Positions 36,656 to 48,434 of a DNA stretch of 64,000 nucleotides are shown here, in pieces; positions within the stretch are counted from its first letter, which is position 1, and each line of letters opens with the position of its first letter. The notes beneath the pieces are model-generated. The model ran no database searches and was not told the origin of the DNA. It saw nothing but the letters and a program-made list of their open reading frames with translations. Source of the stretch: Tricholoma matsutake (Eukaryota; Basidiomycota; Agaricomycetes; Agaricales; Tricholomataceae); assembly GCA_026075535.2 (NCBI GenBank), contig AP026548.1, positions 4,774,001-4,838,000 on the forward strand, written 5' to 3'. A program made the position numbers and the translations under genes.

Positions 36656-37614
36656 ATGTCCACCCCAGCAGTCTCTGCGCAGATCAAAATGGCCGCGACA
36701 AAGGCCCAACACAAACAGAGGGAGCGGGCACTGAGGGAGCAGATGGAAAGGGAGATGAAGGAGCTAGAGGAAGTGGCAAGGGAGGAGGAATGCCAGGCAC
36801 AGGAGGTGCAAAAGGCAGCAGAGGAGGCTGCAAAGGCTGAGGAGGTGCACCAGGCAGAGGTGCAGAAAAAAGAGGCAGCAGCCGCAAGACGAGCGGAGAA
36901 GAAGCGGGCGGCTGCGGATGTGGGTTTGGAAGATGAGGCCGAGGGGAGCAAGTCCCCAAAGAAAAAGAAAGTTGCCAAGTTGAAGCCGCGAGTGGGGTTG
37001 GAGGAGTTGGAGGGTCCGGTGTGGGTGCAGGCCGCATTGCCCTGCAAAAGGTGTGTACTTGTTTCCCTTCTCAGTCTTCTTTTACTGATAAGTGGCCTAG
37101 ATGCAAATATCAGAAGATTGCTTGTTTCAAGATGGGTGCAAGGGGACAAGTGTGCGACAACTGCATGCACATCAAACATAAGTGCGAGGAGGTAGTGTGG
37201 GAGGGGCAGGAAGCCCCTGCAGCAAAAATGGTGGGAATGACAGGGGCGACCGGGGAAAACCCAGAGGTAATGCAACAAATGATGAAGTTGATAAGAAAGG
37301 AATTCACTGAGGTGGCCAATGCGGTGCGGGAGTCGATGGGGGAGATCCGGGATGCTTTGAACCCAGAGTGGGTGGAGGAAGAAAGCACCGGGGAGGAGAG
37401 TGACGAGGGTGATGAAGAGGTGGAGTGGGCAGTGCGAGAGTCCCGGCAGGAAAGATGTGGGATCCACAAGTCTGGAGATGACTGGGCAGCCTTCCAGAGA
37501 TATCTGGAGAAAAGGTGGGCGGATGATGAGGAGGAGAGCAAGAGTGGAGATGAGGAGGGTGGAGAGAAGGGAGAGGGTGACGAAGACGGAGAGGGAGAAG
37601 TGGAGGTAGTGTAG
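36656..37614 (+). pseudogene. Antisense Zn2Cys6-like ORF of gypsy-2, frameshifted
   Basis: Plus-strand ORF between the 3' LTR and the chromodomain, opposite to gag-pol. ATG at 36656 opens a highly charged coiled-coil-like N terminus (REQMEREMKELEEVAREEE, residues ~20-90) and a Lys-rich patch (SPKKKKVAKLK). A cysteine cluster follows: LPCKRC, then after a one-base frame change near 37055 WPRCKYQKIACF and VCDNCMHIKHKCE, a Zn(II)2Cys6-like spacing. The C terminus is acidic (GEEGGEKGEGDEDGEG) and stops at 37612-37614, with AATAAA at about 37655. Such antisense ORFs occur in related basidiomycete gypsy elements; a DNA- or RNA-binding role is inferred, not shown. Confidence 0.65.
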
Positions 37615-37619
37615 GGATC

Positions 37620-37910
37620 TGGTCAGATCCAGAAAAAATCTTTTTTTTATTTTAATAAAGTTTGTTTCTGAGTCCAGACTGAGTGAATAAGTAATGTGAA
37701 TAGTCTTTGAGCGGGTAATGGTCCGGGTTTCTGCGGGTAGCAGGTGTGAAAATCCGCAAGGAGTTCTTGGGTGTGGTCTAGTTCCATAACAGGTAGCCAG
37801 GAGGTCTCTTCATCAGTTCCCTGGTAACCTTCCCATTGGATGAGGTAGAGAATCTTGCAGCAACATCAGTTGTCGACTTTGGAGTCGAGGACTTCGGTGA
37901 TCTCATATTC
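37620..37910 (-). pseudogene. gypsy-2 pol C terminus (chromodomain)
   Basis: Minus strand reads EYEITEVLDSKVDN, one TGA, then KILYLIQWEGYQGTDEETSW and ELLADFHTCYP: a chromodomain of the retroelement integrase C-terminal type, with aromatic/acidic Y-x-x-x-W-E-G-Y motif. It is the direct continuation of the frame that breaks off at 49047 on the other side of the KDZ transposon. Confidence 0.88.
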
Positions 37911-37919
37911 ACAATAGTA

Positions 37920-38455
37920 GCTGGCATTATTGTTAACAATCTATCGGTGCTAGTCAATAGGCCATTGTGCACAGTACTGATGGTTTTATTACAATGACAT
38001 TGTAATAGATATCCGATAGATGTAGTAGATGTTATTGTTAATGATTGTTGATGATTGTAGATGGTACCACAACCAATTGTAATACATTGTTAATGATACT
38101 GGCAGGCATTGTTAATCATTGTAAATGGTACTGGCACCCATTGTAATACATTGTTAATCATTGTAAATGGTACTGGGGCCCATTGTTAATCATTGTAAAT
38201 GGTACTGGCACCCATTGTAATACATTGTTAATCATTGTAAATGGTACTGGGGCCCATTGTTAATCATTGTAAATGGTACTGGGGCCCATTGTTAATCATT
38301 GTAAATGGTACTGGGGCCCATTGTTAATCATTGTAAATGGTACTGGGGCCCATTGTTAATAATTGTAAATGGTACTGGCATCCATTGTAATCCATTGTTA
38401 ATCATCATAAATGGTACTGGGGCCTATTGCTAATGGTAAATCATATTGTTAACTC
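37920..38455. repeat. KDZ left terminal inverted repeat with subterminal array
   Basis: Unique TIR to ~38060, then about ten copies of a unit reading ATTGTTAATCATTGTAAATG + GTACTGGGGCCC or GTACTGGCACCC, sometimes with an extra TTGTAATACA. The unit itself is partly palindromic (GGGGCCC). It probably serves as transposase-binding sites. Confidence 0.85.
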
Positions 38456-38459
38456 AACA

Positions 38460-41400
38460 TCAGTGATCTAATTCAAATGGATCATAATTGTCATCCTTTT
38501 CAACTTCTTCATCCTCCATCTCATCCTCATCCTCTTCATCCTCCTTCTGATTGCTTGATCCATTACTTTCTGGATTATTCATAGTCTTGGATTTCAAGGG
38601 ACCTATTGCATTAGAATTTTTATCAGTGATCAAATGGCTATACCGATGACCCCATTCTGTTTCCATCTTGTTTGCTTGCATATAAGGCAGCCATGCCTTT
38701 GCAAAGCTCTCAGCCAAAGCTTTGCAAAAAAATGCTTGCTTTTGTGCATATGCAGTAACTCCATGGATAATGGAATTTTCAGCTGTAAGAGGACCAGGCT
38801 CAAGCTGAAGCCACCAGGATGCCTTCCACTCATAATATACGATCGTTCGGCACATTTCCTCCTGGAGTAGCTCAACCTCCTCCTTCCACCGCATCTTTCT
38901 TGCCTGAGATTTAGACCACTCTACACGCATTCCTTCATCCAAAATCTCCTCTGAGGCATCCACTTCAGTCTCTGTTGCTGGCCTTGGCACCAGCCAAATC
39001 CATGAGATTTCAAAGTGGCCTTTGCTCGTGTCCAGTGCATCAGACATCTCCATAGAAAAATCCATCCTCCCTGGTCCACAAACATCAGACTTCTTAAGCT
39101 CCTTTAGTCTAGAATTCCATTTGCCCATTGGATCAGCTGCAAGCAAGCAAGTACGTGCAGCAGAGTAGTACAGCATTGAAAGTTTTATATGATGGTTGAA
39201 CCGATTGAACAAGGTGCGCATCCGAGTATTTGGGCGATTTCCAGTTCCACTGATGTTGACTTTTTTAAATTGCCAGAAGCCTGAGATAAGACGCAGATAA
39301 TGCTGTATATCAGCTAAAGCATCCTCAGCTTGGGCAATGCACAAGCGGACTTCACACAATAGACATTTAGCAAAAGCCAGAGAAGGTTGCTGATTTGGTA
39401 GAAGTGATGAGGGAAGGAATAATGGAATGGCCTCAGCTGTGAGTGATTCTTTGCTTGATTGTACCTCTGATAAAAGATTGGTATAAACCACCGTAACAAG
39501 AGAACCAGTTGAAGGAAGATAGGCCAATTGGACCTCTCGCCAAAGATTGATATGCATCATAAGAGTGCACCGCTTTTCTTCTAAATCTGCCAGCTGGGTT
39601 TGTGTCTTGTACTTTTTTAAAACTTTGATATCATATGTGATAATGTGTCTTGAATCAAACAAGTTAGAGAAGATATTAGCCAAACAAATTAAAATTGCAT
39701 ACTGCTCTTCTTCAAGTTCTAGTCCAGTTGTAAGAAAAGTTGTTAAACTTATCTCATGAGTTGCAACTTCTCCCAGAGCAGCTGAAGTTGAATCTTCTTT
39801 GGTGAGTTCAAGCCGCACATCTTGTAAAGTAGTGCTTGCTGAAATAACATTAAAAACCTTATTGCAAGAAGACAAATTTCTACTTACATCGTCCTGGTTC
39901 CAAATATGGATTTGGTTTTGAATGGTCTTCCTTCCAAACATTAATCATTGCTTGCCAATCAGTAATCATAGCTGGTCGGAAAGTTGCTGAAAATTGATCA
40001 AACAGCTGCTGGTGCTTTGCATGCATTACAACTGCCTTTTTTAAGTGGCATAAAAATTCTTGACCTATTATAAATATGGTAATAGCTTATTGAAGGAACA
40101 CACAAAAAAAAAAAAAACTCATGGAAAACAAGTATTCTCCAAAAATTCAAACCACCCCATTGACCATTCAAAGTCTCGTGATGGGCACCTGGACCCATCT
40201 CCCATGTTCTTGGACCCAAAGGATTAGTCCTAGCCCATGTACTCTCAACTTCTTCACCACAAGTATGCCCAACTCCATCCTGAAAGCCAAGTCCAAAATC
40301 TGCCTGACAATCAGGACCATGAGCATTGATATGCCAACTAGGGACTCCAAACTCGATAATAATTCCTTTACTCAGCTGCAGCTCTGGTGAAAACTTGGAC
40401 ATCCATTGGTCAAATTTTTTGGAGTATTGGCATCCAATATCATAAGTCAAAACAATGCGGGAAAAGGCTTCTCCCTTGATTGATGATAAGATTACATAGT
40501 CAATATTGCAGAATCTATTGGACAATCAACATCCATTCAACAAATAATAATTATAGTGCACTATACCATTCTCCTTTTTGCATATCGCCAACTCCATTTC
40601 TGCGAATAAGACCATGGTGGGGACAAATAACAAGTATAACACCAGTAACCTTATATCCTGGTGTAGAACAAATAGCTGCCTGCACCAATGCATCATGCTC
40701 TGACTGACATGTGTTAATCTTGGCAGATATTAGATCCACTATAAAACTGGCATCACACACACATACCTCTGGCTGGTCAATAAAGTTTCTGATAAATGCT
40801 TGATAGTCTTCTTCCTCAACAAAATATGCCCACCCAGGAGCAAGTTCTGGATCATTTATTCCATGCTCCTTCAATCGCAGTTTAAAGTTTCCATCAACTG
40901 CCAGAAATTGTGTATACAAATATCTACAAGTCATATATTAGGGCTTAATCACCATTGAGAATAGTGCTTACTGCTTTGGATCTGTGACATTCCAATTATC
41001 AGGTAGGTTTCATCCAGGATGGGGGCAGGCAGGACATTTGATAGCCACTTCACCATGTGAAGTTGACAAGGCACCTTTAGAACAATGTCCGCGGCCTGAT
41101 CGTTTGAGCATTAGAAGATGGCGCCATATGTGAATAGCCTGTCAGAACTCAGATAGGCGATTCTAAAAAGGAACTTACAATAAGCATGGCATAATCATCA
41201 TTAGGAAAATCAAAACCAACAGGAGTTTGCTCAAGCTCAAGACTATCTGTGAGGCGAAGGACTGTGTGGCAAAAGTCATATGCATTTACTTTGCCTTGTA
41301 GAGTCAACTCATGGTAGAAATCAAGACAGCGAAAGGTAAAGGCATTTTGGGGCCGATTAAATGTTGCTGGAAACCACCCTGCTTGTAAAAGCTGTATATG

Positions 41401-42265
41401 ATGAGGGACAATTCCATTTTGGTGGCAGTCACAGAAGTCCACTGCAACACAATGAACACCAGACAGATCTGTTACAGTGAATGCAGGAGGCCCAGATATT
41501 GGTGAAATGCATTTGGCACCATCATGCCCCAGTTGGATGCAAAGTCCTGCTTCATGAAGAGAAGACCTGCAAAAATAGAATCCATTCCATTGCTAGGTTT
41601 TATCAGTATTGAAAAATTGATAATGGTAATAACTATATTTACCTCAATCCAATGTAGAGGGTGTGAAGCATGGGCAGCAAGCAAACAACCTCTGCATCGC
41701 AGTAAACCACCATCAATACAATCTAGACATTTCCAGCTGGCATCGGTTTGTTGTTGACAACTAAAATAAGTGTCATGGCCTAAATGGCTAGCCAGACCAT
41801 CATGCCGAAGCAGCTCAAGTAAACAGGCTTGATGATATGAAAGCCAATCCTGAAGTTTCGACTACAAATATAATTAAGTATGATGTCATTATAAAGCAAT
41901 TGTACTCTTACTGTTGTTGTATTCTTTTTCTTGAGTTTAGGCTTTCCAGGAGATACATCGTCACTTTCTGCTGTTTGAATATCGGTAACCAATCCAGAAG
42001 TAGAATCCAAGGCTGCTGCTTCAGACAAGGGTGTAAAGCAATCGTCAGGAGTGGGAGATGAGATGGAGAATCTATGTCTTGTGTTTAATATCCACGACGA
42101 CCACTAGCACTAGTTTGTAAAGTGACAATCCGATTTTTCTTTGATGTCGCTGCCCCCACTGTGGTTAAGCCAGAACTGGCAGTGGTAGGTGTATGAAAGG
42201 CTGGTTTTGTTCATTTTGCAGTTGATCCAGCAGATGATACTGAGCTATTGTCTTTCCGCTTCGGT
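38460..42265 (-). pseudogene. KDZ transposase with CxC2-like cysteine cluster
   Basis: Cut-and-paste transposase of the Kyakuja-Dileera type. ATG near 42265 opens MPPKRKDNSSVSSAGS. The zinc-cluster region follows (WKCLDCIDGGLLRCRGCLL, then VDFCDCHQNGIVPHHIQLL, LLQAGWFPATFNRPQNAFTF), the CxC2-like signature. The RNase H-fold core has FLAVDGNFKL, then TYDIGCQYSKKF, WHINAHGPDCQADF and GHTCGEEVESTWA, where the acidic catalytic residues are expected. The C-terminal 490 codons (38460-39941) are open and end in an acidic tail. Several introns interrupt the frame. TGA near 42213 and 41020 and a frame change near 42070 indicate a dead copy. Confidence 0.85.
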
Positions 42266-42311
42266 GGCATGGTTGCAAAAGTAATGAGGTACACAAAAAA
42301 ACAAAGACAAA

Positions 42312-43885
42312 CTAAACCAACTCAAAGCCCCCATCCGAGTCACCCCTCTCATCACCCTCCTCAGGCTCTTCATCATCTGACACTATACTCTCTAACATCT
42401 CATCTAAAGCTGCCTGCTCCATAGCATATTTCTTCCAAAGCCCTGGAATCCGATTGGAGTAACAATAGCAAGCCCAACCTGGTTGTATTGAGAAATGGCA
42501 TCTGTCTTGGGAGGGTAATCTTGGAGGCTTGTACCATGAAAATGCAAGGGATACCATGCAATGATTGTATCATTACCTCCTTTGGCCCGAATACCATACT
42601 TACAGTTGTAGAAGTGGCCACCCTGATCTTCTCTTAAAGTCCTCGATATCGTCCAGGCAGTAGCAAACTTATGTGGCTGATTGACCTCTTGATGAACAAA
42701 CCTAGAAGAGAAACATTGTTAGTCAGGAGAAGCTGTAATATAACTGGTGGTAAATGCCTAGAATAATTTGCAGCCATTGCACCTGAAGGATGAGTGAGCT
42801 CTGCCCATTCAAAATTGAATGATTCTTCTCCAATTTCCAACTCTAACTCCCCTTTAACACTATTCTCCTCAAAGCCCCCAACAATCTTCTTGTTCATCCG
42901 ATAAATCCCAGTCTCAGCAAGCCAAGTGAGGATATCATCTGATAGCTCATCAGGAAGTCGTCTGTGAATAAGCATCCACAGAAGAGAGAAAGCATGGGCA
43001 GTCTTCTCATCGAGACGATCGACAAATTGATCAGACAGCTTCTTTGACTTGATATTTTTGACCCAACCAATTGTAGGCTTGCTTCGTGATCCAGCAGAAA
43101 CTCCAGTCTGAATGATGCTGCCTGGATCAGCAAGCTAAAAAAAGGCTGAATCAAGATAATGAATATTAGAACAAAATGCTTACTTGCATGCTCTTGCGAT
43201 ACTTTACATTATCTTTGATGATATCTTCCATGCAACAAAGAAGTGCTGGATGGCCAACAAAATTCCAAATGATAACCATCACCAGCTCCTGTGTTCTCTT
43301 ATTGTAGACAATAACAGTATCCTGCTCTCCAAAATCCCCCTGAAGTTTCTTAGGATCAACAAAAAATAAAGGATATCGCTTGTGCCTGGGATCGGGCTGC
43401 TTTCCTGTTTCGATGTACCCCTTCCATCTCTGCTCAATCACCAAAGATTCCACCATCCAGTGGTATTTGGGTGGATAGGGGGTTTTGAGCTTGGAAACAT
43501 ATACGACTCGGATCTTGCCCAGAAAGGCCGACTTGTCATCATCGGTCCAATCCAAACCGATTGAGGTACTGAATTGCCTCTTGCTGAATCAGTTCTGCAG
43601 GAAGTATTGCTGCCGCTGGTATAATGCACCACTGATGCGACAAAAGGGGGTATGGGACTGGTCATAGTTGCCAAACCAGGTGGTGAAGATGTCAAACAGC
43701 TGTGCAAGCTCCTTGCCCTCAAACCAATCAAAAGCACCAGGCAGGGATTTGCAAAGGTGGGCAATAAAGATTGCTTTTCTAGCAGGGGATGTCGCAATTT
43801 CCAGAAGATTGAGAAGATCAGGATCTTCCTCTACAGTGGCAAAGATTGCAGATTGCTCAGCTTTTGCTTTCAGATTCCTGGACAT
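42312..43885 (-). CDS. KDZ-borne predicted TET/JBP-like 2-oxoglutarate/Fe(II) dioxygenase
   Basis: ATG at 43883-43885 begins MSRNLKAKAEQS. Blocks separated by short introns: WTDDDKSAFLGKIRVVYVSK, QRWKGYIETGKQPDP, DTVIVYNKRTQELVMVIIWN, then near 42770 NYSR joined to FVHQEVNQPHKFATAWT, and after another intron KYGIRAKGGNDTIIAW, HFHGTSLQD and a stretch with GLAIVTPNRIPGLWKKY. The order His-x-acid (HQE), distal His (HGT) and Arg (PNR) fits a double-stranded beta-helix dioxygenase. Fungal TET/JBP genes are known to be linked to KDZ elements (Iyer and colleagues, from memory). Glu instead of the usual Asp in HxD, and a frame that may be disturbed near 43560-43590, leave activity in doubt. The intron at ~42708-42763 has a GC donor. 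Confidence 0.5.
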
Positions 43886-43899
43886 TGTCAATCAGCAGG

Positions 43900-44606
43900 T
43901 AGGTTTGGTGATTAGATGTGGTGCAAGTGGTTGGCAACAATGTGGCTATGATGTGGCTATGATGTGGCTATGCATTGTGGCTGCCCTGTAACTGCCACGT
44001 CCATCTTGGCCTGTGAAGGCTGCAGCACCACTGCGCATGGTCCAAGAAATTCCTCTGGACATCCAGGTTTCGCTCACCCAGTGGTAGCTGTAGCTGTAGC
44101 ATGTGCCAGATGGCTCATTACTAGCCAGGCAAGTCATCGAGGGCCCCTTTTGTGACTTTTGTATCGCTGCCAACAATGGTGGCTAGTCCTGCTGCAAAAC
44201 CTCCTCAAATGACAACTTTGACAATGACTAGCACACAGACAGCTACTACGACATCGATGGCATGCCCCTGTCCCCCCTGTTCCATACCCCTAACCATCCT
44301 GTTTCACTGCCAAATCGTCGTCGGTCAACGATGACATGTCGATGGTGGCATGTCGACAGTGACATTTTGCTCAGTGGTACAGGACTGCAAACCCCAGTGA
44401 CAACCCACACCTCCTCCCAGACGACCTTTCTAACCACCCAGTCCCACTGCCACATCGTCATCATCGTCAATGATGTGCCGACAACATTTTTTTTTGTCGA
44501 CGGTGACATGTCCACCGGCAGTACAGGCCTGAAAACCCCAGCAACAACCCACACCTCTCCTCCCAGACGACCTTTCTAACCACCCAGTCCCACTGCCACA
44601 TCATCG

Positions 44607-44640
<34 letters not shown>

Positions 44641-45120
44641 CGACATGCTGACAACATTTTTTTTTGTCGACGGTGACATGTCCATTGGCAGTACAGGCCT
44701 GAAAACCCCAGCGACAACCCACACCTCTCCTCCCAGATGACCTTTCTAACCACCCAGTTCCACTGCCACATCGTTGTCGTTGTCGTCATCAACGTGCCGA
44801 CAACATTTTTTTTTTGTCGACGGTGACATGTCCATCGGCAGTACAGGCCTGAAAACCCCAGCGACAACCCACACCTCTCCTCCCAGATGACCTTTCTAAC
44901 CACCCAGTCCCACTGCCACATCATCGTCATCGTCGACATGCCAACAACATTTTTTTTTGTCGATGATGGCATGTCCATCAGCAGTACAGGCCTGCAAACC
45001 CCAGCGACAACCCACACCTCCTCCCAGACGACCTTTCTAACCACCCTGTCCCACTGTCACATCGTCATCATTGACGATGATGTGTCAATGGTAGTATGTC
45101 AACAGTGACATGTCGATCTA
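43900..45120. repeat. Tandem repeats of ~150-170 bp between divergent KDZ genes
   Basis: From about 44240 to 45120 there are five to six imperfect units. Each contains CCCACTGCCACATCGTC, a variable GTC/GTT-rich run, ACAACATTTTTTTTTGTCGA, a GACATGTC motif, GTACAGGCCTG and CTCCCAGACGACCTTTCTAA. One unit has a (TTG)n expansion at 44602-44640. Open frames across it are repeat artefacts. Confidence 0.85.
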
Positions 45121-45124
45121 CAGT

Positions 45125-45415
45125 ACAGACTTATCTATAACAAGTTCTGCAAACACTTATGTCCCATAAGATCTTTCATGCCTATATGTACTGTCAATGT
45201 AGTACTATACAGATGGTTAATCTATTTAGAATATATTTTAATTGCGAAACCACCACTTCAGCTGGACCAACGATGCTGGGGACTTATCTATGCCAAGTTC
45301 TGTGAACACTTATGTCCCATAAGATCTTTCATGCCTATATGTACTGTCAATGTAGTAGTGTACAGATGGTTAATCTATTTAGAATATATTTTAATTGTGA
45401 AACCATCATTGCAGT
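45125..45415. repeat. Direct duplication of ~130 bp
   Basis: Two nearly identical copies (from ACTTATCTATAACAAGTTCTG at ~45128 and ACTTATCTATGCCAAGTTCTG at ~45283), each ending in ATATATTTTAATTG(C/T)GAAACCA. They lie directly upstream of the plus-strand KDZ gene and may hold its promoter. Confidence 0.8.
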
Positions 45416-45509
45416 AAGGCCACTTTGCTTGGCTGCGAAACACGGTCACATGGGTCTGCCTTGTTTGTCATGTTGCACATCGCCAAATTTCTTTGCGGTT
45501 TGCACTACC

Positions 45510-47680
45510 ATGCCAAAAGCAGCTTGGACGACTCCTGAGCAGCATGCCTGGCTTTACAACCTGCTTGCAGGGTTTCGAGAAGCACAGGAGAGTAAAACAG
45601 TTCCCACCTTTCTTGCTAAAGCTTACAAAGACTTCCATGACAAATGGCCTGCCGATGCCCCATCTGCTAAGGAGATAGAGTTCGCAAAAGGAAATGAGGA
45701 GCATGCAAAACTCTCCAAGCTCAAGTCAACCGAAAAGGTAAGTTGTCCAACACTTATATATTTTTGTTCAGCATATGATAATATTGGGCAGCGAATTCAC
45801 GATTGGATTTATAATAAGAGTCATGGTTTGAGTTCAGGTTCTGGCACTCGAAAGGTTCTAAATCTCAAGAGCACTTCATGACTGTTACATCCCTGGCAAG
45901 CATTTGCAAAGTTATATGGAGAAGAGCTTAAACCAAAGTTCAACACTGTGTGGGAAGCACATAAAGAAGCCAATCTGACTAAGGAGTTTACACATCATGA
46001 TCACTTCACCTTTCATAACCAGAAGATGCAGGAATGGTACAATTCAGCTGATGAAACAACCAAGGAAAAGGTAGAAGAGTTTTGGCAGGAGTATAAGTCC
46101 ATGGATAGTGAAGGCGATAATCCCAATCGCATACTACAAGGGTAAGTGTTACAAATCTGGGCCATAATGACTTGAATCATATTTTAGTTTGCAATAGCCA
46201 TATTGACATGCTCCCTCGTACAATTGAAGATGCTGCCAAGAATATCACCAGGCAAACAGGTTGGGCTTGTACGATCATTGTGGGAGGACCGATGCCTCAA
46301 GAGGGAGGTGCCATTTAAACTCTTGTGTAAGTGACTCGACCCATCATTTCTCATGAATCTAACCTTCAAATTGATAGCTCGAATGAAGGAGCTACATTAA
46401 AGGGTCAAGCATTGGACCAGTTTCTAGGAAGCTCGTATAATGATGATTTTCTATCACACTTTGATAGGTTTCTTGAAGCTGCTTATGGTGACGGTCTTAA
46501 AAGCATCCAGTATTCAGAGCTGATTGTTTGCAATAGATAAGAAGACTTGTGATTCCCGAGCATTGGAAAGTCTCTCACATGAAGCCACTCCTGCACCTGC
46601 TGATGTCAGTACTACCCCTTCTGCATCTTCTGATGTCGATACTACCCCTTCGGCATCTACTGTGAAACTTTCTGATTATGAGAAGGAATGAGCTCGTAAT
46701 ATTGCAAGAAATAAGCAATTATTACATGAACTAGAATTGGGTAAAGGGGCTTCGGATTTGATCATCCAATCATCAAAAAAGGGAAAGGGCAAGAAAACAA
46801 AGTAAGCAATATTTATTTGCTTTGACTATGAGGCTAATGCAAATGAAGAGCTGATTCTAATGCTGGCGACACAACAAGGGCATCGTCACCTGGATTTCCA
46901 CTGACTTCTAATGTTGTAAATTCAACCCAATCAACTGTTATGAAGGCAACCAAAACCATTCCAAGTGCACCATCGCTGATATCATCTTCTGCTTCCACAC
47001 CTTCCAGCGATGCTATCATTGTACCCCAACTTCCTACAGCTGACAAAGCAGACAGTGCTGTCATCGCTATTCTTCCTTTCTTGAAGAAGATTTCAGATGA
47101 AGAGTTTTGGGTCAATTTATTGAAAAACTGGGTTCTGTTCGAGACTGAAAATCCACCAAAAACTGTAAGTGCTAGGCTAATTACCAATTCACAATCTAAT
47201 AGTAGTAATGTCTAGCATTTGCCTACCAAGAAACAACCTGGTGAGATTGGAGTATGGCTGAAGAATGGTCGCCAGTTACAAGGCAATCAAATGCCACAGT
47301 TGAAGAATATCAAAGATTTTGGCAATCACTGGCTTGCATGGTGGAAGGCTATTCAGCCAGGCTGGCACGGCGATGAACTCTCTCAACTCATACCTTCTGA
47401 CCCTTCATGGTCACAGCTGTTATGTGGTGGAGCGAATGGCTTTCTTGTTGTTATTCTTGCTTTGGCTTGGTGGATGCAAGGTAATACTTCTTCTGGTGGT
47501 TCTGATTTGCCTCACTTTAAAACAGCAGTGGTGGATGTTAGTTGGACTTTGGCCCAGCTGAAGATTGCTTTGGATGCCAGAGAGGATCAGGGGAAAAAGC
47601 AAGGGATTGACGATGCTGACACCGAGGAATTGCCTGCCACAAAAAAGTATGTGGTGTCCTTTTTTTTTTTAGATTAAACT
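45510..47680 (+). pseudogene. Third KDZ-associated gene, unknown function
   Basis: ATG at 45510 begins MPKAAWTTPEQHAWLYNLL, an HTH/Myb-like-looking N terminus that recurs next to agaricomycete KDZ transposases. Further segments: SGTRKVLNLKSTS, one TGA, then HPWQAFAKLYGEELKPKF, FHNQKMQEWYNSADETTKEK, and near 46700 ARNIARNKQLLHELELGKG after another TGA. A C-terminal domain follows (LPTKKQPGEIGVWLKNGR, WLAWWKAIQPGW) to about 47650. Exons are separated by short introns. Transcribed divergently from the other two KDZ genes. The two TGA codons fit Arg. Its partner role in transposition or DNA binding is inferred only from linkage. Confidence 0.6.
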
Positions 47681-47863
47681 AACATTTATCAGATCTCGAA
47701 CTACACATCCACATTAATTATACTTTGTGGTATCCAATAGACTAGAATTATACTCACATTTGTTTGGCAATCATTTCTGCTATGACTTAAAATAGAGTGA
47801 AATACTATTTATTCATTAGCAATGGTTTACAATAGTTCAAATATTATTTACGAGCATTAACAA

Positions 47864-48434
47864 TAAGGTGTGACACGGGTAACCCTCAGGTATATTTTCT
47901 TATACCCCTATCCATACCCATGAACACCATACCCACACGGGTAGGGGTACAGTGTTACCATGGGTTTTCACAGGTTACCCATGGTTATTCACGGGTATTG
48001 ATATTTTTCATTATATTTGATAGGAAAAGATGTTTGCATCTTCTCATGGGGGGTAAACCCGCGAGTCATGTCACCCTGACTCATGAATATGTCATCAAAA
48101 AGTACCCCTGCATTGTTTACTGTTATTTTTCATGATATTTGATAGAAATTTGCTGAAAAAGATGTTCACATCTCATCACAGGTGGTAAACCTGCAAGTCA
48201 GGTCACCATGATTCGTGGGTTTTTCCTGTGATATGTCATTAAAAAGTCGAAATCTCAACACAGATGATCACTCACCTGACCAAAAACCGGGTACCAGCAT
48301 ACCCACACATACCTGTAACACCATGGAAAAGGGTACGGTGTTGCCTGGGTATGGCAATCCCATACCCGTACCCATACCCGTGCATACCCGTGACCAAAAT
48401 ATCATGGGTTGACCCGGACCCATGTCACACCTTA
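47864..48434. mobile_element. 571 bp hAT-like MITE inside the KDZ transposon
   Basis: Inverted termini TAAGGTGTGACACGGGT (left) and TAAGGTGTGACATGGGTC (right, reverse complement). Perfect 8 bp TSD ATTAACAA (47856-47863, 48435-48442). Subterminal regions repeat CCCATACCCG / CACGGGTA variants. Non-coding. Confidence 0.9.

Noticed and set aside
44467..45044. Poly-threonine or poly-glutamine protein frames
   Set aside because: They are translations of the tandem repeat and (TTG)n run; both strands are open because of the repeat.
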